Below the pieces are notes generated by a model, which saw only the letters and a program-made list of their open reading frames with translations, made no database searches and was not told where the DNA came from. From Fimbriimonadaceae bacterium (GTDB taxonomy: Bacteria; Armatimonadota; Fimbriimonadia; Fimbriimonadales; Fimbriimonadaceae): 64,000 nt of DNA. The DNA lies in NCBI GenBank assembly GCA_023957775.1, contig JAMLGR010000012.1:62001-126000 (forward strand), given 5' to 3'. The position numbers and the translations under genes are program-made. Below, piece by piece: positions 42,322-50,660 of this stretch (positions are counted from its first letter, which is position 1; the number at the start of each line of letters is the position of its first letter).

Positions 42322-44361
42322 ATGAAACTGAAGAACAGCACCTTGGCGACGCTCGCCGTCGCCGCTTTCGTCTTAGGCGCGGGCCCCCGGGCTTTCGCCT
42401 CGCCGTGGCAAGAGCCGCAACAGTCCGGTACGACCGTCAAGGCCGATGGGTCGCGAATCGAGGTCAAGGAGACCAAGAACGGGGACGGGACCACCACCCG
42501 GACCGAGTCCGAGTACGACAAGAAGGGCACCCTGCGCAAGCAGAGCTCGAAGACCGTGAACGCCAAGGGCGAAACCGTCGAGGAGACGGAGTTCGAACGC
42601 GACGCGAAGGGCAAGACGACCGAGACCCACACGAAAGGGGACTCCTCCAGCACCCGCGAGGAGTACACCGACAAGAACGGCACCAAACAGGTCAAGGAAA
42701 CCGACCGCGAGAAGGGAAAGGTCGTGCGCGAAAAGACCACGACGACGGACGCCAATGGCAACTACGAGGAGGAGGAGACCGATAAGAAAGCCAAGACGAA
42801 GCGCGTCTCCAAGGGGACTTCGAAGGACGGAAAGAAGGTCACCGAAGATAAGACCGAGGTGAAGGCGAACGGGACCTCCACCCGCACGAAGACCGAGTAC
42901 TACCCGGACGGCAAGCCCAAGAAGGTGGACGACGTCTCGCCCGACGGGCGCAAGACCACGAGTTCGACCGAGTACGACAAGGACGGCAAGCCCAAGAAGA
43001 AGACCGAGTACGACGGCCAAGGCCGCAAGAGCTCCGAGACCGAGTACGGTCCCGATGGCAAGCCCGTCAAGAAAACCGACTACGACCCATCGGGCAGGCC
43101 CACCTCCACAGAGGAGACCGACAAGGACGGAACGCATCGCAAGACGGAGTACAAGAACGGCCACAAGGTGCGCGAGATCGAGGAGCACCCGGACGGAAGC
43201 CGCACCGAGACCGAGTACAAGAACGGCAAGCCGGTGAAGACGACCAAGTTCGACAAGAACGGCAAGCCGATGGCTTCGCTCGGTGCGAACAGCGGCACGT
43301 TGACCGGCGTCGTGGTCGCGGTGCCCGACCAGGTCGTCGCAGGGGCGCCGATGGTGTTCTCCGCCGCGACCCTCTCGGGAAACGTGATCGCCCCTGACGC
43401 CGTCCAGGTCACCGATGGGCAAGGGCAGGCCCTTCCCGTGACGCGTCGAGACGACGGCTCGTGGGTCGCCGAGGTGCCTTCAGGGTCCTCGACCGCGCAT
43501 GTCCGCATCGGCGACGTACTCGTCTCGGCGCTGGTGGTCGGTGCGGGAACCCTGATCGACGGCAAGCCCTCGATCCGCAACGCGCCGAAGTACGCGCTGC
43601 CCGGCAGCGTCGTTTCTCTCGGCGGCTCGTTCGGCCCTTCGAACCCGGTGGTCAAAGTCAACGACCGGGTCGTCCCGGTCCTGGCTTCGTCGCCCGCGTC
43701 GATCAAGTTCGCGGTGCCGGCAGACGTGACACCCGGCTCGGCCTCGATCGTGGTGGAGGCGGACGGGATCGCAAGCGCGCCCGCGACGCTTCAAACCCTC
43801 GCGATCGCTTGGGACGCCGCGCCGACGACGCTCGTGCTTGGGCAAGCCGCCCGGCGCAACCTGCGGGTGATCGGGACCACCGAGCCGGTCGCCGTGATGA
43901 TCGAGGACCCTTCGGACGACGCGGCCACGATCCGTTCGCGCGGCGTGAAGCGGTCCACCGGAGGCGCGACGAACGTCGTCGCGATCGAACTCGTCGCCAC
44001 GCGGATCGGCGCTTACTCGGTCCAAGCGACGCTTGCCGACGGCGAGAGCGCCGTCCAGAAAGATCGCGGCAACGCGGAGGCGGCCCGAGCCGACGCTGCG
44101 GGCTGGCGCGAGTCGGCGAAGGGCGAGACCAACGCCGAGCGCGCGCAGCAGAAGCGGAACGCCGCCGCGAACGCCTACCACGCCGCCGAGGACTGGGACG
44201 CCGCCGCCAAGGCGCGCGAGGCCGGAGATCTCGAGAAGGCGCAAGCCCTCGAAGAGGCCGCCCGCCACCGGGAAGACGCCGCGCGGGCTTGGGGCAGCAG
44301 CGGAGACGCCGACGCGGCCGCAAAGTCGGAGAAAGCCGCCAAGGAGTTGGACGGCCGGTAA
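42322..44361 (+). CDS. secreted YD/MORN-like repeat protein with alanine-rich helical tail
   Basis: 679 residues; GGAGG sits 6 nt before the ATG. After a signal (MKLKNSTLATLAVAAFVLGA) come about 290 residues of short degenerate repeats with cores such as TEYDKDGKPKKKTEY and TEYGPDGKPVKKTDY, resembling the YwqK/RHS-type repeats that form beta-sheets. Residues 330-580 look like IPT/TIG-type immunoglobulin domains (VVSLGGSFGPSNPVVKVNDR). The last 90 residues are Ala/Glu helical (AANAYHAAEDWDAAAKAREA). It is probably a cell-surface protein, role unknown. Heptad arrays lie on both sides. Confidence 0.7.
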   Translation: MKLKNSTLATLAVAAFVLGAGPRAFASPWQEPQQSGTTVKADGSRIEVKETKNGDGTTTRTESEYDKKGTLRKQSSKTVNAKGETVEETEFERDAKGKTTETHTKGDSSSTREEYTDKNGTKQVKETDREKGKVVREKTTTTDANGNYEEEETDKKAKTKRVSKGTSKDGKKVTEDKTEVKANGTSTRTKTEYYPDGKPKKVDDVSPDGRKTTSSTEYDKDGKPKKKTEYDGQGRKSSETEYGPDGKPVKKTDYDPSGRPTSTEETDKDGTHRKTEYKNGHKVREIEEHPDGSRTETEYKNGKPVKTTKFDKNGKPMASLGANSGTLTGVVVAVPDQVVAGAPMVFSAATLSGNVIAPDAVQVTDGQGQALPVTRRDDGSWVAEVPSGSSTAHVRIGDVLVSALVVGAGTLIDGKPSIRNAPKYALPGSVVSLGGSFGPSNPVVKVNDRVVPVLASSPASIKFAVPADVTPGSASIVVEADGIASAPATLQTLAIAWDAAPTTLVLGQAARRNLRVIGTTEPVAVMIEDPSDDAATIRSRGVKRSTGGATNVVAIELVATRIGAYSVQATLADGESAVQKDRGNAEAARADAAGWRESAKGETNAERAQQKRNAAANAYHAAEDWDAAAKAREAGDLEKAQALEEAARHREDAARAWGSSGDADAAAKSEKAAKELDGR

Positions 44362-44365
44362 TCTC

Positions 44366-44439
44366 TGATCGTTGGTCGTTTATCGTCTATCGTTCATCGT
44401 CTGCACGACAAACGACAAACGACAAACGACCAACGATCA
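44366..44439. repeat. heptad hairpin before uvrC
   Basis: Left arm of five 7-bp units (TGATCGT, TGGTCGT, TTATCGT, CTATCGT, TCATCGT), loop CTGC, right arm of five units (three ACGACAA, ACGACCA, ACGATCA). The outer two units pair perfectly, the inner three with one to three mismatches. It lies between the repeat-protein stop and the uvrC start at 44449, so a uvrC message starting upstream would carry it in the 5' leader. Confidence 0.85.
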
Positions 44440-44448
44440 ACGCTCCCC

Positions 44449-46374
44449 ATGCCCCGCCAAGTCCACGAACACGTCGCCAAAAAGCTCAAGGGCCTCTCCG
44501 CCCAGCCGGGCTGCTACGTGTTCCGCGACGAGAAGGGCGAGGTGCTCTACGTGGGCAAGGCCCTCGTGCTGAAGAACCGGGTGCGAAGCTACTTCCAGGC
44601 CTCCACCCGGCACAGCACGCGCATCGCGCGGATGGTCGCGCGCGTGCGGGACATCGAAACGTTCGTCGTGGACTCGGAACTCGAGGCCCTCGTGCTCGAG
44701 TGCAACCTCATCAAGCGCCACCGCCCGCCCTACAACGTGCGCCTGCGCGACGACAAGAGCTACCCCTACATCACCATCACCAACGAGAAGTTCCCGCGCG
44801 TCCTGTTCACCCGGCGGGTCCGGAAGGACGGGGCGCGCTACTTCGGACCCTACACCAGCGCGTGGGCGGTGCGCGAGACGCTCCAAATCCTCCACAAGGT
44901 GTTCCCGCTGATCCCCTGCGGCAAGAGCTGGAGCGGCCGAGCCGAACAACGGCCGTGCCTCTACCATCACCTGGGCCAGTGCTTCGCCCCGTGCGCCGGC
45001 CTCGCGGACCGCGACGCGTACAAGGCCGTCGTCAAGCAGGTGGAGCAGTTTCTTTCCGGCAAAGAGGAGGGGCTGCTCAAAGGGATGCGCACGGAGATGG
45101 GCGAAGCGGCCGACGCCCTCGACTTCGAGCGGGCGGCCAAGATCCGGGACCAGATCGCCTCGCTGGAATCGATCCTTCAGCGCCAGAAGGTGCTCTCCAC
45201 CAACCAGGTGGACCAGGACGTGATCGCCGTCGTGAAGGACGAGCGCGGTTCCGCAATCCAGATGCTCTACGTCCGCAGCGGCAAACTGATCGGCCAGCGC
45301 CAGTTCTATCTCGACGGGAGCAGCGAGGCCGCGCCCGGCGAGGCCGTGCAGGAGTTTGTCAAGCAGTACTACTCCGATGCGCCCGAGGTGCCTCGCGAGG
45401 TGCTGCTTCCGGTGGAAATCGAGGAGCGCGCGATCGTGGAGCAGTGGCTGCGGTCCAAGCGGGGATCGGCGGTCAAGCTCGAAGTCCCACGGGGCGGCGG
45501 ACGGTTGCGCCTCGTCGAACTGGCGGCCGACAACGCGGAACAGGCGCTGGCGGTCTTCAGCGAGGAGATCGAGCGCAAGGAGGCTTGGGCGGAGCAGGCG
45601 ATGACCGAGTTGCAGGAGGCGTTGGACCTTCCTGCGCCGCCCGTCCGCGTGGAGGGGTACGACATCTCCAATATCCAAGGCACCGCGCCCGTGGGCTCGA
45701 TGGTCGTCGTCGAGAGCGGCGAGCCGGCGAAGAACGAGTACCGGAGGTTCAAGATCCGCTACCACCCGGAGAGCCCGAACGACTTCGCCATGATGCACGA
45801 GGTGCTGCTGCGCCGGTTCCGGGCGTTCCTCGACAAGGACGAGAAGTTCCGCCAACTGCCCGACCTCGTGATGATCGACGGGGGCAAGGGGCAACTTTCC
45901 GCAGCGCTCAAGGCGCGCGACGACTTGGGACTCACGGTGCCGATGGTGGGCCTGGCCAAGCGCATGGAACTGGTTTACGTGCCCATCCCGATCGAAGAGG
46001 CGCAGCCGCACGAGCGGGTCTTGATCGATGAGAACGGGGTGTTGGAGTACGCCTACGACGGGCCGGACGGGGGGCGCTACGGGTATCGGGCGATCGAGCT
46101 GCCGATGCACTCCCCGGGCCTGCTGCTGCTGCGCAGACTCCGCGACGAGGCGCACCGGTTCGCCCTCACCTACCACCGAAAGGTGCGCGACAAACGGTTC
46201 ACCGGATCCGCGCTCGAAGAGGTGCCCGGCGTCGGTCCTCGGCGCAAGCGGCTGCTCCTGAGGAGCTTCGGGTCCGTCGCAGCGATCCGTCGCGCGACCG
46301 TCGATGAGATCGCCGCGGTCCCCACCATGACGCGCCGTCTGGCGGAGACGGTGAAAGAGTGTCTGGGCGAATAG
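44449..46374 (+). CDS. uvrC: excinuclease ABC subunit C
   Basis: 641 residues, normal UvrC length. Dual-incision nuclease of nucleotide excision repair. GIY-YIG domain at residues 15-95 (GCYVFRDEKGEVLYVGKALV) makes the 3' cut. A UVR domain near 215-230 (ALDFERAAKIRDQIASLESI) binds UvrB. The RNase-H-like domain for the 5' cut includes RVEGYDISNIQGTAPVGSMV and DLVMIDGGKGQLSAALKA. Tandem helix-hairpin-helix motifs end the protein (EEVPGVGPRRKRLLLRSFGS). No ribosome site is obvious before the ATG; the heptad hairpin ends 9 nt upstream. Confidence 0.98.
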   Translation: MPRQVHEHVAKKLKGLSAQPGCYVFRDEKGEVLYVGKALVLKNRVRSYFQASTRHSTRIARMVARVRDIETFVVDSELEALVLECNLIKRHRPPYNVRLRDDKSYPYITITNEKFPRVLFTRRVRKDGARYFGPYTSAWAVRETLQILHKVFPLIPCGKSWSGRAEQRPCLYHHLGQCFAPCAGLADRDAYKAVVKQVEQFLSGKEEGLLKGMRTEMGEAADALDFERAAKIRDQIASLESILQRQKVLSTNQVDQDVIAVVKDERGSAIQMLYVRSGKLIGQRQFYLDGSSEAAPGEAVQEFVKQYYSDAPEVPREVLLPVEIEERAIVEQWLRSKRGSAVKLEVPRGGGRLRLVELAADNAEQALAVFSEEIERKEAWAEQAMTELQEALDLPAPPVRVEGYDISNIQGTAPVGSMVVVESGEPAKNEYRRFKIRYHPESPNDFAMMHEVLLRRFRAFLDKDEKFRQLPDLVMIDGGKGQLSAALKARDDLGLTVPMVGLAKRMELVYVPIPIEEAQPHERVLIDENGVLEYAYDGPDGGRYGYRAIELPMHSPGLLLLRRLRDEAHRFALTYHRKVRDKRFTGSALEEVPGVGPRRKRLLLRSFGSVAAIRRATVDEIAAVPTMTRRLAETVKECLGE

Positions 46375-46378
46375 TCCG

Positions 46379-46966
46379 CTAGACGCGGGCCCTTTCGCGG
46401 TCCCGCGGATTCACCACCGCGGTGTCGGGCTTATGGATCTCGCCCTTGCCCCGCTCGATCGCGGTCATGACCTTGCCGACGACCCCTTCGAGCTGCGTCA
46501 GCATGTCGTAGGCGTACTTGTCGGCGCCGCGCCGCATCTGCACCGCGTCCCGGTCCGCGCTGTTCCGAATCTCTTCGGCTTGGGCCTTGGCCAGTTTGAG
46601 GACCTCGCTCTCGGCCACCATGCGCTCTTGCTGGGAGCGGCCTGCTTCCACGATGCGTTCGGCCTCGTGCTTCGCTTCCTGGAGGATCTTGTCGGCCGTC
46701 GCCTTGGCGTCCTGAAGGATCCGCTCGCCCTCCTTCTTCGAGTTGGTGAGGGTCATCGTGGCGTCCTCGCGGGCCGTGTCCACGATGCGCTCCGATTCGC
46801 GAACGGTCACCGCGGCGACCTTGAGTTCGTTGGGCAGGGAAGCGCGGACCTTCGCGATCTGCATCGCGATCTCTTCCTTGTTCAAGCCGAACGTGACGCC
46901 AAGGTAGGTCCTGGGCTGCTCCACGGCCAGATCGTTCAATTGCTCGAGCATGCGTAGAATGTCCAC
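46379..46966 (-). CDS. coiled-coil ATPase-subunit-H/DivIVA-like protein
   Basis: 195 residues from the GTG at 46966, chosen because GGAGG is 8 nt upstream; a TTG at 46981 coincides with the ribosome site. The N-terminus VDILRMLEQLNDLAVEQPRT resembles a protein group often encoded beside coaD. Residues 75-160 form a long charged coiled coil rich in heptads such as ILQDAKATADKILQEAKHEA. It may be a membrane-associated scaffold, with no known enzymatic role. It is convergent with uvrC with a 4-bp gap and is downstream of coaD on the same strand. Confidence 0.7.
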   Translation of the reverse strand: MDILRMLEQLNDLAVEQPRTYLGVTFGLNKEEIAMQIAKVRASLPNELKVAAVTVRESERIVDTAREDATMTLTNSKKEGERILQDAKATADKILQEAKHEAERIVEAGRSQQERMVAESEVLKLAKAQAEEIRNSADRDAVQMRRGADKYAYDMLTQLEGVVGKVMTAIERGKGEIHKPDTAVVNPRDRERARV

Positions 46967-47028
46967 GAATTCCGCCTCCAAGACCCGCGCGCGCGGGCCG
47001 CGCCGCGCTCCTATTGTGACATGACGGG

Positions 47029-47056
47029 TTCGAGGGTCATGCAGGATTCCCTCGAA
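47029..47056. other. inverted repeat between coaD and the coiled-coil gene
   Basis: Perfect 8-bp inverted repeat TTCGAGGG (47029-47036) and CCCTCGAA (47049-47056) with a 12-nt loop. There is no T-run, so a factor-independent terminator is unlikely. Confidence 0.5.
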
Positions 47057-47065
47057 TCGTGCGAG

Positions 47066-47074
47066 TTATCCACA
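47066..47074 (+). promoter_or_regulatory. single perfect DnaA box
   Basis: TTATCCACA, identical to the consensus high-affinity DnaA box, lies 6 bp after the 3' end of coaD. No second box or AT-rich unwinding region is nearby, so it is not an origin; it could titrate DnaA or be a chance match. Confidence 0.4.
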
Positions 47075-47079
47075 ACCCG

Positions 47080-47562
47080 CTAGGGAGAACGCAACGCTTG
47101 CGCCAACACCTCGGCGACGGGCTCGGGCACCATCGACGTGTAGTCTCCTCCGAGGGTCGCCAACTCGCGCACGATGCTGCTGCTCAAGTAGGAGTACTCC
47201 CACTTGGTCATGAGAAACACCGTCTCCAGCTCTTCGCGCAGCCGGCGGTTGACCATCGCCATCTGAAACTCGTACTCGAAATCCGCGGTCGCGCGCAGGC
47301 CCCTCACAATGGCGCGGGCCCCGGTGCGTTCGGCGAAATCGATGAGCAGGCCCTCGAACGTCTCCACCCGCACGTTGGGCAGGCTGGAACAGCTCTTTTG
47401 CAGGGCCTCGACCCGGTCCGTCGCCTCGAGCAACGGTTTCTTGGCCCGGTTGATTCCCACGCCCACGATCAGCGTGTCGAAAAGCCGCGCGGCCCGTTCG
47501 ATCACGTCCATGTGCCCGAGCGTCGGGGGATCGAACGATCCCGGGTAGATCGCGAGCTTCAT
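47080..47562 (-). CDS. coaD: phosphopantetheine adenylyltransferase
   Basis: 160 residues, normal for CoaD. Transfers AMP to 4'-phosphopantetheine, the fourth step of CoA synthesis. The nucleotidyltransferase signature is [19 protein letters not shown] (TLGH is the HxGH-type motif), with [20 protein letters not shown] for substrate binding and [16 protein letters not shown] near the C-terminus. TACAAT ends 5 nt before the ATG on the minus strand, pointing to a leaderless message. Divergent from icd across 75 bp containing half of a heptad array. Confidence 0.97.
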   Translation of the reverse strand: MKLAIYPGSFDPPTLGHMDVIERAARLFDTLIVGVGINRAKKPLLEATDRVEALQKSCSSLPNVRVETFEGLLIDFAERTGARAIVRGLRATADFEYEFQMAMVNRRLREELETVFLMTKWEYSYLSSSIVRELATLGGDYTSMVPEPVAEVLAQALRSP

Positions 47563-47567
47563 GGTTC

Positions 47568-47573
47568 ATTGTA
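47568..47573 (-). promoter_or_regulatory. coaD: -10 box of a leaderless transcript (coaD)
   Basis: TACAAT on the minus strand, then GAACC (5 nt), then the ATG at 47562. Confidence 0.5.
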
Positions 47574-47606
47574 TCGTTTGTCGGCGGTCGTTTGTCGTTC
47601 GTCGTG
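47572..47606. repeat. one-armed heptad array between coaD and icd
   Basis: Five tandem 7-bp units: TATCGTT, TGTCGGC, GGTCGTT, TGTCGTT, CGTCGTG. They match one arm of the arrays near 42082 and 44366, but there is no complementary arm, so no hairpin forms. The array occupies the shared promoter region of coaD and icd. Confidence 0.65.
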
Positions 47607-47637
47607 GCGGCACGCAGTCGGTAAACTCCGGGCAATC

Positions 47638-48855
<1,218 letters not shown>

Positions 48856-48862
48856 GTCGGGG

Positions 48863-49561
48863 CTAGCCTGCCTTTAGCGCTCGCTGCATGGCCTTGGTGG
48901 CCGCCTCGGCGATCTTCTCGATGTCGGGGCGGGCGTACTTGTCCTTGGCCATGCCGGCGAGCGATTTGAGGTCTGCGACCAACTCCTTGTCGGCACCCTT
49001 GGGCGCCTTGTCGGCCTTCTCACCGAGACCCTTGAGGTTCTTCGTGAGGTCGGTGGCGAGCGACTCCTCCTCCTGCATGTAGATCCACAGGGTGAGGTTC
49101 GTGCCGAGTTCGCCAAGCCCCGCGCCCACGAAGTACTCCCACTGCGGCACACCGCCCAGCTTGGTGAACCGCTCGGCGTGGGCGATGGTGCCCAGATTGA
49201 GCTTGGAGCGCTCGTCGTCCGTGAGCGTGGCGGGTTCGTCGGGTTTGGCGCGGTCGGCGATGGCGGCCATGGCTTTGCCCAGATCGGGGTCCCAAACGCC
49301 CAAGCCCAGCGCGGCGACCTTGAACTGCAGCGCCTCGTAGGTCGAGAAGAGGAACGGCGCCATGCCGCGCATCTTCCAGCCGGTGAGGCCGAGCGCGAAA
49401 GGCTCGATCCGCGCTTTGGCATTGGGGTCCTTTTGGACCGCCGTGAGCGCCCCCACGACGAACGGTCGCACGCCGTCGTCGATCGGTTTGCCCAGGTCGA
49501 CCTCCTGCCCGAACGCGGGAAGGGCCAAGAACGCGAGGAGTGCGAGGAGAGCGGTCCGCAT
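48863..49561 (-). CDS. secreted protein of unknown function
   Basis: 232 residues with a signal peptide (MRTALLALLAFLALPAFGQE). The mature part is mainly alpha-helical: FVVGALTAVQKDPNAKARIE, then GNLTLWIYMQEEESL-like helices and a Lys/Ala-rich C-terminal stretch (DIEKIAEAATKAMQRALKAG). I recognise no family. It lies downstream of the PEP-CTERM gene but is separated from it by a good terminator, so it has its own promoter, which I could not identify. It is convergent with icd, with 7 bp between the stops. Confidence 0.65.
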   Translation of the reverse strand: MRTALLALLAFLALPAFGQEVDLGKPIDDGVRPFVVGALTAVQKDPNAKARIEPFALGLTGWKMRGMAPFLFSTYEALQFKVAALGLGVWDPDLGKAMAAIADRAKPDEPATLTDDERSKLNLGTIAHAERFTKLGGVPQWEYFVGAGLGELGTNLTLWIYMQEEESLATDLTKNLKGLGEKADKAPKGADKELVADLKSLAGMAKDKYARPDIEKIAEAATKAMQRALKAG

Positions 49562-49612
49562 ACCCCTACAGACGCACGACGGGGCCGCGAGTTGCTCAAG
49601 GGGGACGGGTCC

Positions 49613-49651
49613 TAAAACAAAGAAGACCGGGCTCCTTGCGGAACCCGGTCT
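49613..49651 (-). terminator. intrinsic terminator after the PEP-CTERM gene
   Basis: On the minus strand AGACCGGG pairs with CCCGGTCT (8 bp, 12-nt loop), followed by a T-rich run CTTCTTTGTTTT. It lies 22 bp after the PEP-CTERM stop and is the clearest standard terminator in the window. Confidence 0.85.
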
Positions 49652-49673
49652 CCCCAAAAGGCAACGAAGAACG

Positions 49674-50297
49674 TTAGGCCTTCTTGCGTCGCCGCAGCAT
49701 GGCCGCCGCGCCGAGTCCGAGCGCCAGCATGGAAGCGGGCTCGGGGACGGGGGCGTGGTAGCCCGCGCCGGTCAGGGCGATCGAGTAGTCGCCGGCGGTC
49801 GTGCCGGTGCCGGCCCAGCTCGAGAGAGGTCCTCCCGCACCGGGGCCGTCGGGAGCCCGCTCGACGCCGTACGGTGTGTCAAGCCAGATCTCTCCGCCGG
49901 CGCTGTTGGCATCGTAGTCCCAGCGCGAGATCCCGAGGAAGTACGTCCCAGGTCCCGGAACGAACGCGCCCGTGATCTTCGACTGGAGGCCAGTCCCGGC
50001 AGGATCGTCGTCGTCGAACGTGACGCCAAAGCCGCTGGAGTTGAACAAGAAGAGCTGCGTGTCCAGCGTCGTGCCGCCAACCGTCGAAGCGCTGAACGCA
50101 CCCGGGTCGGTGATCGTGATGCAGTAGACGTCGGCGTTCGTCGTGGCGTCAAAAGAGCCGCGAATCGTCGTCAACGGGCCCGAACCGAGGGTCAACTGCC
50201 CGGGAAGGAGTTCCGGCGCATCCCCAACCTCGACCCACACTTGGCCGAAGGACGACGCGCACACCGCAAGAAACGTCAATGTTAAGAGTCTTTTCAT
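49674..50297 (-). CDS. PEP-CTERM sorting-domain protein
   Basis: 207 residues with a signal peptide (MKRLLTLTFLAVCASSFGQ). The C-terminus VPEPASMLALGLGAAAMLRR plus RKKA is a textbook PEP-CTERM tail: the PEP motif, a hydrophobic helix and a basic end, recognised by an exosortase in organisms that make exopolysaccharide. The mature region is a beta-rich extracellular domain (DVYCITITDPGAFSASTVGG, FVPGPGTYFLGISRWDY) like the pre-peptidase-type domains of other PEP-CTERM proteins. Two adjoining palindromes lie in its upstream region. No exosortase is present in the window. Confidence 0.9.
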   Translation of the reverse strand: MKRLLTLTFLAVCASSFGQVWVEVGDAPELLPGQLTLGSGPLTTIRGSFDATTNADVYCITITDPGAFSASTVGGTTLDTQLFLFNSSGFGVTFDDDDPAGTGLQSKITGAFVPGPGTYFLGISRWDYDANSAGGEIWLDTPYGVERAPDGPGAGGPLSSWAGTGTTAGDYSIALTGAGYHAPVPEPASMLALGLGAAAMLRRRKKA

Positions 50298-50319
50298 CTT
50301 TAATGTATCCCCTGAAATT

Positions 50320-50341
50320 GCCGATCGGCGGGGCATGCCCC
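50320..50341. promoter_or_regulatory. two back-to-back perfect palindromes upstream of the PEP-CTERM gene
   Basis: GCCGATCGGC (50320-50329) is directly followed by GGGGCATGCCCC (50330-50341). Both are perfect and lie 23-44 bp before the PEP-CTERM start, where an operator would sit. Confidence 0.45.
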
Positions 50342-50491
50342 TGTCGCAAGCAACTCAATGATCTGCTGAGAGAACGGCAGTCGTTCTACCAGCTCCACTG
50401 TAACACGATTGGGTCGCGGTTGCAAGAAAATCCCATTGTAGACCAGCAGTTTTGCCGGGACGGCGACGGCGGTAAACTCTGGCCTCGCCGT

Positions 50492-50566
50492 GGGGGCATA
50501 GCTCAGTGGGAGAGCGCCTGCTTTGCAAGCAGGATGTCGGGGGTTCGAATCCCCCTGCCTCCACCA
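50492..50566 (+). tRNA. tRNA-Ala (anticodon UGC)
   Basis: 75 nt including an encoded CCA. Acceptor GGGGGCA pairs with TGCCTCC, the D arm is GCTC/GAGC, the anticodon stem CCTGC/GCAGG encloses TTTGCAA with anticodon TGC, and the T arm GGGGG/CCCCC holds TTCGAAT. TAAACT lies 12 nt upstream as a possible -10 box. It is a lone tRNA, not within an rRNA operon. Confidence 0.97.
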
Positions 50567-50660
50567 GACTCCGCCAAGGCTTCGTCTGGCTTCGCCGTTG
50601 CCGGGGCTTCGCCCAAACGGCAGGACACCGTCCGCCGAAGCTTCAGCGAAGGCGGATGAA
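50567..50660. repeat. hairpin-rich repeat directly after tRNA-Ala
   Basis: Starting at the base after CCA: a hairpin with GCCGT/ACGGC and an inner GGGC-TTC-GCCC, then an imperfect palindrome with arms TCCGCC and GGCGGA around GAAGCTTC. Several short GGCTTCG units recur. The last 18 bp lie inside the 3' end of the S10 peptidase gene and include its stop codon. Confidence 0.6.

Noticed and set aside
50492-50660. Integration (att) site of a genomic island at tRNA-Ala
   Set aside because: No integrase, no duplicated tRNA 3' end and no shift in gene type were seen on either side.
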